Source: Dehalobacterium formicoaceticum
GTDB lineage: Bacteria > Bacillota > Dehalobacteriia > Dehalobacteriales > Dehalobacteriaceae
Direction: 5' to 3'
Length of the DNA: 64,000 bases
Assembly: GCF_002224645.1 (NCBI RefSeq)
Contig: NZ_CP022121.1
Span: forward strand, 2,300,501 to 2,364,500
The translations under genes were made by a program, and so were the position numbers. The notes beneath the pieces were generated by a model, which was not told the DNA's origin, did not search any database, and saw only the letters and a program-made list of their open reading frames with translations. This document shows positions 17,718-26,296 of this stretch, piece after piece; within the stretch, counting starts at the first letter, position 1; each line of letters begins with the position of its first letter.

Positions 17718-18912
17718 TCTGTTGTCAATTCTCCTTGCCATGTCTATTGCGGGAAGTATAGTTGTCGGGTTGATGCTTCTGCTTCGGCGCGTTACGGTGA
17801 AAATTTTTCCTGCCAAGTGGCAATACGGAATTGGAAAGATAGCGATAGCTTTTTTTCTAATACCTGTTTACCTCTTTGCCGGGAAGCTCCCTTTGTCTCA
17901 GTCTATTATGGAGAGTTATCCTGCCGAACCGTCGGCTATCCAGAATGCACTACCATCACACGCTTTAATGGATGCAATGGGCACATTGATGAAGCATTTC
18001 ACGTTTGAAGTAATGGAAGCATTTGTGTTTATTTGGATTTTTGGTGCAGTGCTGTTTGCTGGATGGTATTTCTATTGCTACCGCAGATTCAGTAGACAGC
18101 TTTGGGCTGACAGCCTTCCCGTACCAGAGGACACCGCAGCCATTCTGCTTTCCTCATGCAAAACGGCTTTAGGCATTCCCGACGAAGTAAAACTCATGCT
18201 GAACCCAAAAATCACAAGCCCTATGCTTGTGGGGCTGCGCCGCCCCACGATACTGTTACCAGCCTACAGAATATCAGAAATTGACTTGAATCTGGTGTTG
18301 ATCCATGAGCTAATGCACGTGAAACGCAAGGATTTATGGGTAAAAATGTTTGCCCTAATTGCAGGAACGCTGCACTGGTTTAACCCTTTTGTCCATGTTC
18401 TCCGCAAGGATATAAGCACATGGGGAGAGTTATCCTGTGACGAGGCCTTAGCAGCAGAAATGTCTCACGAGGAAAGAAAACTTTACGGCGAAGCCATCTT
18501 GAACACGCTGGATAACTATTCCGGCATGAACACGGCTTTTTGTTCTTCCCTATGCGAAAGCAAGAAGCACATTGAAAGGAGATTAACCATGTTATTAAAT
18601 GTTAAGAAAACGAAGAAGCATATTACGATTTTTGCTGTTGCAGCAGTCGTAGCAATCACAAGTATCGGAACAACTGTCTCTGCATTAGCTGCGGAGAATA
18701 CCCTCCAATTGGAAGGTGGAAGTAACATAACGGTGGTAAGTGAGAATGGAAGCGCAATATCCTATAATCAAGAAGGTGATGTGGTACAGGCGAACCCAAA
18801 AGATAGCTATGTTCCGCATGAACTTAGCTACGAAGAAATTATGGAACGAATCAAACTCCATGAAGAAAAAGGCATTCCTGTGCCGCAGGCTTACCTTGAT
18901 GCGGTGAAATAG
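17710..18912 (+). CDS. blaR1: BlaR1/M56-family membrane metallopeptidase lacking a penicillin-binding domain
   Basis: An integral membrane protease of about 400 residues with several N-terminal helices, the zinc motif 'HELMHVKRKD' (His about residue 199) and a further helix 'HITIFAVAAVVAITSIGTTV' at about residue 300. It ends with a short ~70-residue extracytoplasmic tail instead of a penicillin-binding sensor domain. The signal may therefore not be a beta-lactam. The start is ATG 17710; an in-frame GTG at 17701 is an alternative. It overlaps blaI by 8 bp. Sensing mode is unknown; coupling to BlaI is inferred from family and operon. Confidence 0.9.
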   Translation: MGNLLSILLAMSIAGSIVVGLMLLLRRVTVKIFPAKWQYGIGKIAIAFFLIPVYLFAGKLPLSQSIMESYPAEPSAIQNALPSHALMDAMGTLMKHFTFEVMEAFVFIWIFGAVLFAGWYFYCYRRFSRQLWADSLPVPEDTAAILLSSCKTALGIPDEVKLMLNPKITSPMLVGLRRPTILLPAYRISEIDLNLVLIHELMHVKRKDLWVKMFALIAGTLHWFNPFVHVLRKDISTWGELSCDEALAAEMSHEERKLYGEAILNTLDNYSGMNTAFCSSLCESKKHIERRLTMLLNVKKTKKHITIFAVAAVVAITSIGTTVSALAAENTLQLEGGSNITVVSENGSAISYNQEGDVVQANPKDSYVPHELSYEEIMERIKLHEEKGIPVPQAYLDAVK

Positions 18913-19200
18913 TTTGGAGGTAATAGTATGTTTAGAACAAAATTGAAATATATGACTCTCAGTTTACTTTGTCTTTTATTTATCGGAAATACCGCGTGTA
19001 TTTGTCAACTTAAAATTAGGCCATATAGTCATTTAATTTTCGGCCACTAAGAAAAAAAAATTTAGTCGTTTCATAAGCATATTTAGTTTTCAAAGAGCAT
19101 TGTTTCACGATGAATGCTAACGCGCTATCGCTTGTTACATCCTGTATAAATGTTTATCAAAAACATGATAAACCTTTATACAGGGTTATTGTTTTTTTCT

Positions 19201-19980
19201 TCATGCCAGTTGCTGTTGTTGTAACCACTCCTTCGTTTCTTTCATGCGGTACGAGTTTCCATTCATGTTGACGATGTATGACTGATGCGTCAACCGGTCA
19301 ATCATGGCCGCCGTCATCACGGGATCCTGAAAAATTTCACCCCATCGTTCGAAGGATAAGTTGGTTGTGATGATTGTCGATTTGCGACCAGCCCTCAGCG
19401 ACAAATGGGTAAACAATAATTCAGATCCTTCCTTATCAAAAGATATATAACCCATTTCATCGGCAATAACCAAATCATATTTTTCAAAGCGGTTCTGGAA
19501 GGCTCGAAGAGTTTGCTCTGCTCGGCATTCTTTAATCCGGTTAATGAGGAGGGGAACAGTTGTAAACCATACTTTATATCCCTCCAGGCAGGCCTTTAAG
19601 CCTAGCCCAATACTCACATGCGTCTTGCCTGTTCCCGGGTTCCCCGCCAGAATAATGTTGCGCCCCTCCTGAATAAACTCTAATGTTTTCAGCTGCTTTA
19701 ACTTCTTTTGGGCATCATCTGGCAAATCCGCGATGACCAAATCTTCAAGGTACTTTTTATGTGTAAATTCAGCCAGACGAATGCGATTATGCCGCGAGGC
19801 TTCCCGACGAGCATCACATTCCTTCTCCAGTAACTGCGCCAGAAATGCTTCATAACTGGCATCCTGCTGCGTTGACTCCCGAACTTGCTCATCCAAATGC
19901 TTACGAATCATAGGGAGTCTCAGTTCTTTGCTATATTCCAATATCGCTTCCTTAAACGCCTTGCGCGGCGCGTTACTCAT
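19201..19980 (-). CDS. istB: IstB-like ATP-binding helper protein
   Basis: The complete helper ATPase is 259 residues. Walker A is 'LAGNPGTGKTH' near residue 117, Walker B is 'YDLVIADEMGYI', and the arginine-containing 'TTNLSFERW' sensor region follows. It forms AAA+ assemblies on target DNA and directs IstA insertion. Its start overlaps the istA stop by 4 bp. Identical to the protein from copy 3. Confidence 0.96.
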   Translation of the reverse strand: MSNAPRKAFKEAILEYSKELRLPMIRKHLDEQVRESTQQDASYEAFLAQLLEKECDARREASRHNRIRLAEFTHKKYLEDLVIADLPDDAQKKLKQLKTLEFIQEGRNIILAGNPGTGKTHVSIGLGLKACLEGYKVWFTTVPLLINRIKECRAEQTLRAFQNRFEKYDLVIADEMGYISFDKEGSELLFTHLSLRAGRKSTIITTNLSFERWGEIFQDPVMTAAMIDRLTHQSYIVNMNGNSYRMKETKEWLQQQQLA

Positions 19981-21566
19981 GCAACGTCCTCCTTTGCTTT
20001 TGGTGTATGGGTATCAAACATGTCATCGTACATGCGAAGCTGCTGTGCTGACCGCTCTACAATCTCTTTTCCCGTTTTCGAGAGATTTGGTTGAACAACA
20101 GGCATCGCGTCACGATTCCTAGCACAAAGCACTTTAATTTTATCCGTAGTCACTTGAGCCGGATGAATTTTCTCCAGCTCCCGAATAGCTTGCTCGACTT
20201 CCGCAAATGGGACATCGTCTCGAATATATTGCAATAGCTGTATAAATTCCTTGTCTTGTTTGGTATAATATGTTTCGTATATTTCTTTTATCCTTTTAGG
20301 AGCCTGCTGCCATGCCGCACTACCGGCAAATGCACCAGGTTTTTTCCTTAGCGTATCCAAATAATGATTCAGATCAAGCCGCCACTCGTGGTTGCCGGTT
20401 AATCGCACATGCTCCGCTACCAAGGATTCCTGATGGAAGCATCGCACCCGGGTCGCATATGCTTTAATCATGATCGATTCACCTACCAAATGATCCGGTA
20501 CTGAGTAACGATTCTGATCAACGATGATGGTGGAATATTTGTTCACCCGTCCATAAATCACGCGAGCTGCATCAAATGGTGGAAGGGTGGGCAGCAATGC
20601 GGGGCGCTCTTCTTCCAATCGTTCCTCCGCCGTCTGGCCGTTGTACTCATCATGGGACTTACGATTACGCTTAGTGCACACATCCTGCAAATATTGATTT
20701 GCCTCCTCCAGGGATTCAAATTCGTCCCGAAAAGCGAAGGCTTTTCGGCGAACGACCTCGACGCTTCGCTCCACATGACCTTTTTCGTTGCCCTTGCGAA
20801 TATTGCAAAACCGATACTGAAAACCATAGTAGAGCGACAATTGAAGCAATCCTTGCGTCGGCTCCTTCTCCGTTCCAATAAACCTTTTCACCGCGACTTT
20901 CATGTTATCGTACACCATGGTACGATACACTTGGCCGATATGCTGGAAAAACAGGGCGTGTGCTTCCTGAAAACACTCTGTTGTTTGTTTGGTGAACAGA
21001 TAAGCAAAGCGATAGTTCCCGTAAGCCGTTGTGAATACGGCCATCTGAAAAACTTGAAATTTTCCATTAATTTTTAGTTTAACCTCACCCCAATCAAATT
21101 CGCAAATGTCTCCAAGTTCATACAGAGCCTTAATAAACGCTTCCTTTGGTTTCCGTTCCAAGCTTCTAATGGTTCGAAGAACGGTACTGTAACTTAGTTG
21201 AGTACCCTCGGCTTCCAGTGCTTCAAAGATATCAATGGCTTTTTTTTGCTGCTTGTGCCGCCCCTGATTTCGCTTAGTTTCATTCTCGTCAAGATAGAAC
21301 TGGATCCTGTTCACAACCTCGTCAGTCATTTTTCTTTTGGGTCGAATGCCCACAGTATACTTGGGGGCAGAAGTGAGGGTGTCGACTAGTGCCTGGATAT
21401 CTGCCGACCCGCTCGACAATAATTGCTGTCTCCCTTCCTCATATTGTCCAATGTACTTTCCTACGGTGTCCCGATTGATCCCTGTTATTTTCGCAATTTC
21501 CCGGCGCGATTTCCCTTCATGAATATGCATCATTAAAATTTGTTGCTTGATGTTCATTGTGATCAT
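19977..21566 (-). CDS. istA: IS21-family transposase IstA
   Basis: A 529-residue transposase identical to those at 260-1849 and 27893-29482. The N-terminal helix-turn-helix (residues ~1-45) is followed by the integrase core with 'EFDWGEVK', 'MVYDNMKVA' and 'GHVERSVEVV', and a Mu-type C-terminal domain ('YSVPDHLVGESIMI'). No ribosome binding site stronger than GGGAGAG is seen ahead of the ATG pair. Intact. Confidence 0.96.
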   Translation of the reverse strand: MITMNIKQQILMMHIHEGKSRREIAKITGINRDTVGKYIGQYEEGRQQLLSSGSADIQALVDTLTSAPKYTVGIRPKRKMTDEVVNRIQFYLDENETKRNQGRHKQQKKAIDIFEALEAEGTQLSYSTVLRTIRSLERKPKEAFIKALYELGDICEFDWGEVKLKINGKFQVFQMAVFTTAYGNYRFAYLFTKQTTECFQEAHALFFQHIGQVYRTMVYDNMKVAVKRFIGTEKEPTQGLLQLSLYYGFQYRFCNIRKGNEKGHVERSVEVVRRKAFAFRDEFESLEEANQYLQDVCTKRNRKSHDEYNGQTAEERLEEERPALLPTLPPFDAARVIYGRVNKYSTIIVDQNRYSVPDHLVGESIMIKAYATRVRCFHQESLVAEHVRLTGNHEWRLDLNHYLDTLRKKPGAFAGSAAWQQAPKRIKEIYETYYTKQDKEFIQLLQYIRDDVPFAEVEQAIRELEKIHPAQVTTDKIKVLCARNRDAMPVVQPNLSKTGKEIVERSAQQLRMYDDMFDTHTPKAKEDVA

Positions 21567-22193
21567 CTCTCCCAGCCCCTACCTGTTGAATTTCCTCTCA
21601 AGTAGGTTAATCTATTGTGGCCGGTTTTTCAATGACTACGGTGGCCTACTATTAGATTACCATAGACAACCGCGTATGCCGCAGAAACAGAAGATTTCTT
21701 TTGGTCGGAGGCAGTACCTGTACCGGCATATACTGAGAACAGAGATGGAACCTCTGGGAATATGGGGGTGGTGATTGATGGTGAGAAAGTTAACTTGAAG
21801 CTTCCCACCTATGAAGAAGCAATTAAAAATCGTGTCTTAGTCCTTGTAAACGGGAAATACCTGCATACTGTATTTGGGACCGGAGCGGAGCCATTTGTTG
21901 AAAATGGACGAACAATGATTCCATTAAGGGCAATCGCGGATGCATTCGGTTTTGAAGTAGACTGGGAACAAAGTGAAGAAAAAATTATCCTGACAAAAGA
22001 CGATAAAACAATCATTTTACACATGGGAGAGCCGGAGATACTGGTTGATGGGGAAACGGTGTATTTTGAAGACGCAGTACCCATGATTAAAAACAGCAGG
22101 ACTTTTCTGCCTGTAGGAAAGATTGCTGAAATACTTGGGGTTCAGGTTGAATGGGATGGAGAAACACGAACAGCGACATTTATTGCTGAATAG

Positions 22194-22647
22194 TATCAAT
22201 TCAAAAAGTGACTGCTTGCCGCAAACCTACATCACCAGGCTGTAACTATTCGGTACGTCCAATAATATTCCGGCAGGTTGGCGGCAACTGCCGCCAACCT
22301 GCTTGCTTATAAAATATCTGTTGGATTGGATTTGAGTTTTCCCCTTGCATACTACGAGGGTTTACTTCTTGAAAAGACATGAAAACCGCTGGTTAGGCGG
22401 TTATATCTCGAGTGATGCTCAGCAGGGAATTATTCCATTTGAGGATATTTCTTTTGTGTATGAGCAGAATGGCAAATTTATGCTTCAACAGTATGGGCAG
22501 CCTTTGAAAGAGTTGGATGCAGAACAGTAGCCAAGTTTCAAGGTTGTATTGGTAATTTGGATGTACGTTAAGGTGTAAATCATACCTTGAGCATATTTAT
22601 ATTTGGTGAAGATTTTATCCACAAGATTTTATGGAGGAAAGAAAGAT
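22194..22647. other. Intergenic region with hairpin and small unrecognised frame
   Basis: A near-perfect palindrome (22273-22302; arms GCAGGTTGGCGGCA / TGCCGCCAACCTGC, 2-bp loop) follows the split stalk gene and probably terminates its operon. Behind it a 61-residue frame at 22345-22530 ('FLKRHENRWLGGYISSDAQQ', 'FEDISFVYEQNGKFMLQQYG') has codon use like a real gene but no ribosome binding site. It may be a gene tail or a small protein of unknown role. Nothing else is seen. Confidence 0.5.
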
Positions 22648-23160
22648 ATGAAAATACGAATTAATTCTATAATATGTAAAAATAATAAGAAATCCTTGCT
22701 ATTATCCCTATGTCTTTTAATATTGGTACTTACTATTTCTGCTTGTGCGCCTGCATCCAATCCAGAATTACTAACAGGTTATATGGTAATAGACGATAAT
22801 ATATTGCATCTTGATAGGGTTGAGATCATTAAGGCTGAAGATGAGGATCGAATAGAAGAGCTTGAATTAAATCAACAAGTTGATATGCCGAACGGATACT
22901 ATATTTATAATGCTGACATAGAAAAACAGACCTATGAACTCACAAAGGAAACAGTATATTATTTTGTTGACATTAATCTTCTTTTTGTAAAAGAGAACGA
23001 TGGAGACAGGGTTTATACGACAACAGAAAAAGAAGAATTTCTTCTACATCTAAATGAATCATATTCTGATTCACCACCAGCGCAAAAGGTTCCGTTTTTT
23101 ATTGAAGTAAAAGATGGTAAGGTAATAAGTATTACAGAAAAAATTGAATTTACAATTTAG
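22648..23160 (+). CDS. Small lipoprotein of unknown function
   Basis: A 170-residue protein with a lipoprotein signal peptide: a basic start, a hydrophobic stretch 'SLLLSLCLLILVLTI' and lipobox 'TISAC' (Cys about residue 33). The mature part is acidic ('KAEDEDRIEELELNQQVDMP', 'NGYYIYNADIEKQTYELTKE') and resembles no family I can name. ATG 22648 follows GGAGGAAAG. The stop is at the edge of the first 171-bp repeat that flanks IS66, so that repeat is its natural 3' flank. Confidence 0.75.
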   Translation: MKIRINSIICKNNKKSLLLSLCLLILVLTISACAPASNPELLTGYMVIDDNILHLDRVEIIKAEDEDRIEELELNQQVDMPNGYYIYNADIEKQTYELTKETVYYFVDINLLFVKENDGDRVYTTTEKEEFLLHLNESYSDSPPAQKVPFFIEVKDGKVISITEKIEFTI

Positions 23161-23162
23161 CT

Positions 23163-23333
23163 AAATGAGGGCATATGGTCTTGTAAAGTAGGTCCTTATG
23201 ATATAAATAGCCAGCAAGGATGGGAATTGACATCTGTTCCCATCCTTGCTGGTTCCGTATTCGGTTTGCTTCTCTTAAATTGTCCCTACGATACCGCGGA
23301 TTTGTCCCTCGAATTTACTTCTGGTAGAATAAC
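23163..23333 (+). repeat. 171-bp direct repeat, left of IS66
   Basis: The repeat begins AAATGAGGGCATATGG and ends TCTGGTAGAATAAC, and is identical over its full length to 25851-26021. It contains a hairpin (CCAGCAAGGATGGGAA / TTCCCATCCTTGCTGG type arms) and a REP/RAYT upstream motif 'TTGTCCCTCGAATTTA'. Both copies abut the IS66 ends exactly. Confidence 0.95.
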
Positions 23334-23417
23334 GTAAGCGTCAAATACTACCCACATATTCTTTTGAATCTAGCTATGAGATAATGTCTCCATGATAACT
23401 ATAAGGAGGCCTGCTCA

Positions 23418-23735
23418 TTGACCAAAGTTGAAAAGTGCCAAATGTGGAAATCCAGGGTGAATGAATTTAAATCGAGTGGCCAAACGGCTACAGCATGGTG
23501 CACAGCACATGAATTGAAGATCAATCAGCTGCGCTACTGGATGCGTAAGTTTAAGTCAGAAAGCAAGTCAGCAGAGAAGAAAATGCAGTGGCTTTCCGTG
23601 GAGATCGGCGGGTTAGAAGTAAGCGAACCTCAAGAAGCTTTGCCCGTTCGTGTAGGCAAAGCAACTATTGAAGTGCGTCCGGGATTCAATCCCAAACTTC
23701 TCTCTGATGTCGTTAAGACGCTATCAGTTATTTGA
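23418..23735 (+). CDS. tnpA: IS66 accessory protein TnpA
   Basis: A 105-residue protein with the IS66 TnpA-like helix-turn-helix region ('KSRVNEFKSSGQTATAWCTA', 'HELKINQLRYWMRKFK'). TTG 23418 follows AAGGAGG. It runs opposite to tnpB/tnpC and its 3' end overlaps that of tnpC by 12 bp. In most IS66 elements tnpA, tnpB and tnpC are co-directional, so this convergent layout is unusual. TnpA is needed for transposition in studied members, although its precise job is unclear. Confidence 0.85.
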   Translation: MTKVEKCQMWKSRVNEFKSSGQTATAWCTAHELKINQLRYWMRKFKSESKSAEKKMQWLSVEIGGLEVSEPQEALPVRVGKATIEVRPGFNPKLLSDVVKTLSVI

Positions 23736-25316
23736 AGAAACTTTGCAGGATTCCGGAAGCGTGTCCGACCATGGGAGCAAAGCATCCAGTTGAGCCATAT
23801 TTCCCAAGTCAATGTTGGGCAACTTCTCAAATAGATACGTCAAATAATGAAAAGGGCTCAGATGGTTGGCCTTTGCCGTCTCAATCATGCTGTAGATGAT
23901 TGCACTGGCCGTAGCACCCTTCGGAGTGTTACTGAAGAGGAAGTTTTTTCTTCCGATTACGAAAGGCTTGATGGCTCGTTCTGCTCGGTTATTACTGATT
24001 TCCAGCCGACCATCAAGCAAGAACGCGCACAGTTTATCCCACTGCTTCAGGCTGTAATCAATGGCTTTTCCTAAAGCACTTTTCGGAAGAACCTGTCTTT
24101 TCTTCGTTCTTAACCAGGCTTCGAAGACATCAAGAATCGGTTTGCTTTGTTCCAAACGCTTGTCGTATCGCTCGTCAGCATCCAGATCCTTGAACCCTTG
24201 CTCTAGGTGAAAAAGCTGGTTACAATAATCCAGCCCTTCTTTCGCAACAGAAGATGTCTGGTCGGAGCCTTTTGGCAAGGCTTTGAGTGCATCAGAAAAA
24301 TACCTTCTGGCATGAGCGAAGCAACCGACCGGTTTGACACCTGGAATGCCGTTATACCCTATATAGCCATCAGTATGCAAATATCCATTAAAACCGTCAA
24401 GCATGTTTTGCGGATGCTTACTGGCTCTGGTCGTACGATAGTCATAAAGATAGATCGGCACATCCGTATGACCTGTAGCATACAGCCACATATATGATTT
24501 GTTAGCGGCTGTTCTTCCTTCTTCACGCAGCACTTGCAATATCGTTTCATCCGCATGTAAAATCTCATGCTCAATTAGCTTGGTATGCATGCGGTTGTAC
24601 AGATGAACAAGCCAATCATTCGCACCGTGAATCATCCAGTTGGCCAGTGTCTGGCGAGATAAATCGATACCAAAGTGTTTGAATTGCTGCTCCTGGCGGT
24701 AAAGCGGAACAGCAAGAGTATATTTTCGATCCATCACAAACGCCATTAAAGAGGGCGAGACAAAGCTACCCGGAAGCACAGGGGCAGGCATGGGTGCAGT
24801 GATCACCGGCGTGGAGATGTCATTTTTCTCACAGTTACGGCAAGCATATACGTGTCGTACGTGTTTGACTACCTTAACCTGAGCTGGAATAACCTTGATC
24901 TCCTTTCGGATTTCTTTACTCATTTGATGTAAATGCTCACCACACTGTGGGCAAGTTTGTTCTTCATCCGATAAGTGGTATTCTACAGTCTCTACGGGAA
25001 GATCCTCAAGCATTTTGTCGTTCTTGCCCTTGGTCTTGCGTCTTTTATATGTAATTTCCTCAACCGTTGGTTCAGATGCCTTAGGATCGGCTTCTTGTTC
25101 CGCTTCATCGAAGAAACTTAATTGATCTGGATTGGTTTTCTCGCTGGATGCACCGAATCGCCGCTTCTGGCTTAAAAGGAACTGTTCTTCGTACCATTTC
25201 AGCTTAGCGGACAACTCTTCGATTTGGTGCTCTTGAACAGAAATTTTGTCCTTAAGACTTTGTATATGTTCATCCGTTTGAGGATGGTTTGCGTCTGATT
25301 CAGTTATGTTTTCCAT
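23724..25316 (-). CDS. tnpC: IS66-family transposase TnpC
   Basis: A 530-residue DDE transposase: an N-terminal coiled coil ('SLKDKISVQEHQIEELSAKL'), 'RRFGASSEK', a zinc finger 'TCPQCGEHLH...YACRNCEKN', and the catalytic core starting 'EILHADETILQV'. The second acid is in 'HTDGYIGYNG', and the C-terminal part carries 'EISNNRAERAIKPFVIGRKN'. Full length for the family, with no disruption. Confidence 0.96.
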   Translation of the reverse strand: MENITESDANHPQTDEHIQSLKDKISVQEHQIEELSAKLKWYEEQFLLSQKRRFGASSEKTNPDQLSFFDEAEQEADPKASEPTVEEITYKRRKTKGKNDKMLEDLPVETVEYHLSDEEQTCPQCGEHLHQMSKEIRKEIKVIPAQVKVVKHVRHVYACRNCEKNDISTPVITAPMPAPVLPGSFVSPSLMAFVMDRKYTLAVPLYRQEQQFKHFGIDLSRQTLANWMIHGANDWLVHLYNRMHTKLIEHEILHADETILQVLREEGRTAANKSYMWLYATGHTDVPIYLYDYRTTRASKHPQNMLDGFNGYLHTDGYIGYNGIPGVKPVGCFAHARRYFSDALKALPKGSDQTSSVAKEGLDYCNQLFHLEQGFKDLDADERYDKRLEQSKPILDVFEAWLRTKKRQVLPKSALGKAIDYSLKQWDKLCAFLLDGRLEISNNRAERAIKPFVIGRKNFLFSNTPKGATASAIIYSMIETAKANHLSPFHYLTYLFEKLPNIDLGNMAQLDALLPWSDTLPESCKVSSNN

Positions 25317-25388
25317 GGCTTTATTATATCATTTTTCGCTAATGAAAGATAGCCAAAAACCGCATAGAATCAAGGTTTTTCGCAGTTT

Positions 25389-25751
25389 TTATATGATGAT
25401 TCTCTCGCTTATTTCCGGATTGGCACTTGCCTGATGAAGGGGTAAACCATCGAGCAGCCATCGAAATTCTCGCTGGCTGACAGCAAGTGACTGGCTATTG
25501 CCATCTGGCCACTGAAAGTGTCCTTTCTCGAGGCGCTTGTAATGGAGCCAGAATCCATCGCCACCCCATTCTAGGACTTTGACTTTGTCCTTTTTGCGAT
25601 TACAAAAGACAAAAAGATGCCTAGAGAATGGATCCAAGCGGAAATGCTCTTGCACGATTACAGCCAAGCCATCGATAGACTTGCGAAGATCCGTTGCGCC
25701 GGCTGCAAGATAAACCGTGTCTACTCGGCCTAACATCATAGCCACACTCAC
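25389..25751 (-). CDS. tnpB: IS66 accessory protein TnpB
   Basis: A 120-residue protein with the classic TnpB features 'VYLAAGATDLRKSIDGLAVIV', 'HLFVFCNRKKDKVKVLEWGG' and 'DGFWLHYKRLEKGHFQWP'. It lies 72 bp ahead of tnpC and is co-directional with it. Intact. Confidence 0.95.
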   Translation of the reverse strand: MSVAMMLGRVDTVYLAAGATDLRKSIDGLAVIVQEHFRLDPFSRHLFVFCNRKKDKVKVLEWGGDGFWLHYKRLEKGHFQWPDGNSQSLAVSQREFRWLLDGLPLHQASANPEISERIII

Positions 25752-25850
25752 TTCCTTGTGATTGTCATGGAGGAGGTTTTGTCCATCTTTTCGAATTCAT
25801 TATCTCATAGTAAGAAAAGGACGAATATGTGGGTTTGATTTGACGCTTAC

Positions 25851-26021
25851 AAATGAGGGCATATGGTCTTGTAAAGTAGGTCCTTATGATATAAATAGCC
25901 AGCAAGGATGGGAATTGACATCTGTTCCCATCCTTGCTGGTTCCGTATTCGGTTTGCTTCTCTTAAATTGTCCCTACGATACCGCGGATTTGTCCCTCGA
26001 ATTTACTTCTGGTAGAATAAC
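25851..26021 (+). repeat. 171-bp direct repeat, right of IS66
   Basis: Identical to 23163-23333. It continues into a decayed RAYT start (ATTGAGGTAAAAAATG...), which shows that this copy carries the natural right-hand context while the left copy carries the natural left-hand context. Confidence 0.95.
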
Positions 26022-26036
26022 ATTGAGGTAAAAAAT

Positions 26037-26253
26037 GTCAAAGTGTGCCAGAAAGCCAAGTGCAAGTGGAATATATTTATTATGATTCAAGGTACAAACA
26101 GACAAGCAATTTTTGAGAAGGATAGGGCTGAACGTAACTTACAAGTTGCAGTGCCAGCGACCCTCTTCGCCGGCCTTGTTTTTGCCCTGACTGCTCCGCC
26201 CTATATCTGGACTATATTGGGGATGTGATGAAAAGAGCAAGCCAAATCATTTA
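26037..26253 (+). pseudogene. RAYT relic joined to hepT and downstream-gene fragments
   Basis: The sequence begins like a REP-associated transposase ('KCARKPSASGIY', then after a frameshift 'IMIQGTNRQAIFE', compare 'YHMMMRRINRQSIFE' of the intact RAYT at 42343). It switches at 'E/D' to 'DRAERNLQVA' of hepT (8280-8310). About 40 bp later it matches the relic found after hepT ('PDCSALYLDYIGDVMKRASQ'). It is a mosaic of three pieces with no working gene. Confidence 0.75.
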
Positions 26254-26273
26254 ATCAGGATTCGGTTTGCTCT
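26234..26273. terminator. Hairpin following the mosaic relic and merR
   Basis: AGAGCAAGCC (26234-26243) and GGTTTGCTCT (26264-26273) form a 10-bp stem with one G-T pair, related to the hairpin at 8680-8718. It may terminate the minus-strand merR gene. Confidence 0.55.
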
Positions 26274-26296
26274 GCAAATTAAGATTTGAACGCTAC

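Larger units (their letters stand above)
18997..21668 (-). mobile_element. IS21-family element, copy 2 (complete, 2672 bp)
   Basis: The termini begin TGTATTTGTCAACTT (left) and, on the other strand, TGTCTATGGTAATC (right). Behind each lie related subterminal repeats with TAGGCCA, TAGTCATT and CGGCCAC blocks in inverted orientation, as expected for IS21 multiple end repeats. A 6-bp target duplication ACCGCG flanks it (18991-18996 and 21669-21674). It carries istA and istB. It differs from copy 3 by one base in an A/T homopolymer (nine versus eight). Confidence 0.96.
18928..22193 (+). pseudogene. Secreted copper-amine-oxidase-stalk protein, split by IS21 copy 2
   Basis: The 5' exon-like part is 18928-18996 (ATG after GGAGG; 'MFRTKLKYMTLSLLCLLF'). 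The rest is 21675-22193. Removing the IS21 copy plus one ACCGCG duplication rejoins the frame exactly, giving a 195-residue protein with a signal peptide (cleavage near AYA-A). Its C-terminal stalk domain reads 'FVENGRTMIPLRAIADAFGF', 'DWEQSEEKIILTKDDKTI' and 'FLPVGKIAEILGVQVEWDG'. It is the third gene of the blaI-blaR1 operon (15-bp spacing), so a cell-surface protein was under BlaI control. The insertion must inactivate it. Confidence 0.93.
23334..25850 (-). mobile_element. IS66-family element (2517 bp)
   Basis: The terminal inverted repeats begin GTAAGCGTCAAAT at both ends, with a further CCCACATATTC block. It carries tnpB and tnpC on the minus strand and a TnpA-like gene on the plus strand. 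IS66 elements normally make 8-bp target duplications; here the flanks are 171-bp perfect repeats. Confidence 0.93.

Noticed and set aside
17710-18912. BlaR1 as a classical beta-lactam sensor
   Set aside because: Only a ~70-residue tail follows the last membrane helix; the ~250-residue penicillin-binding domain is absent.
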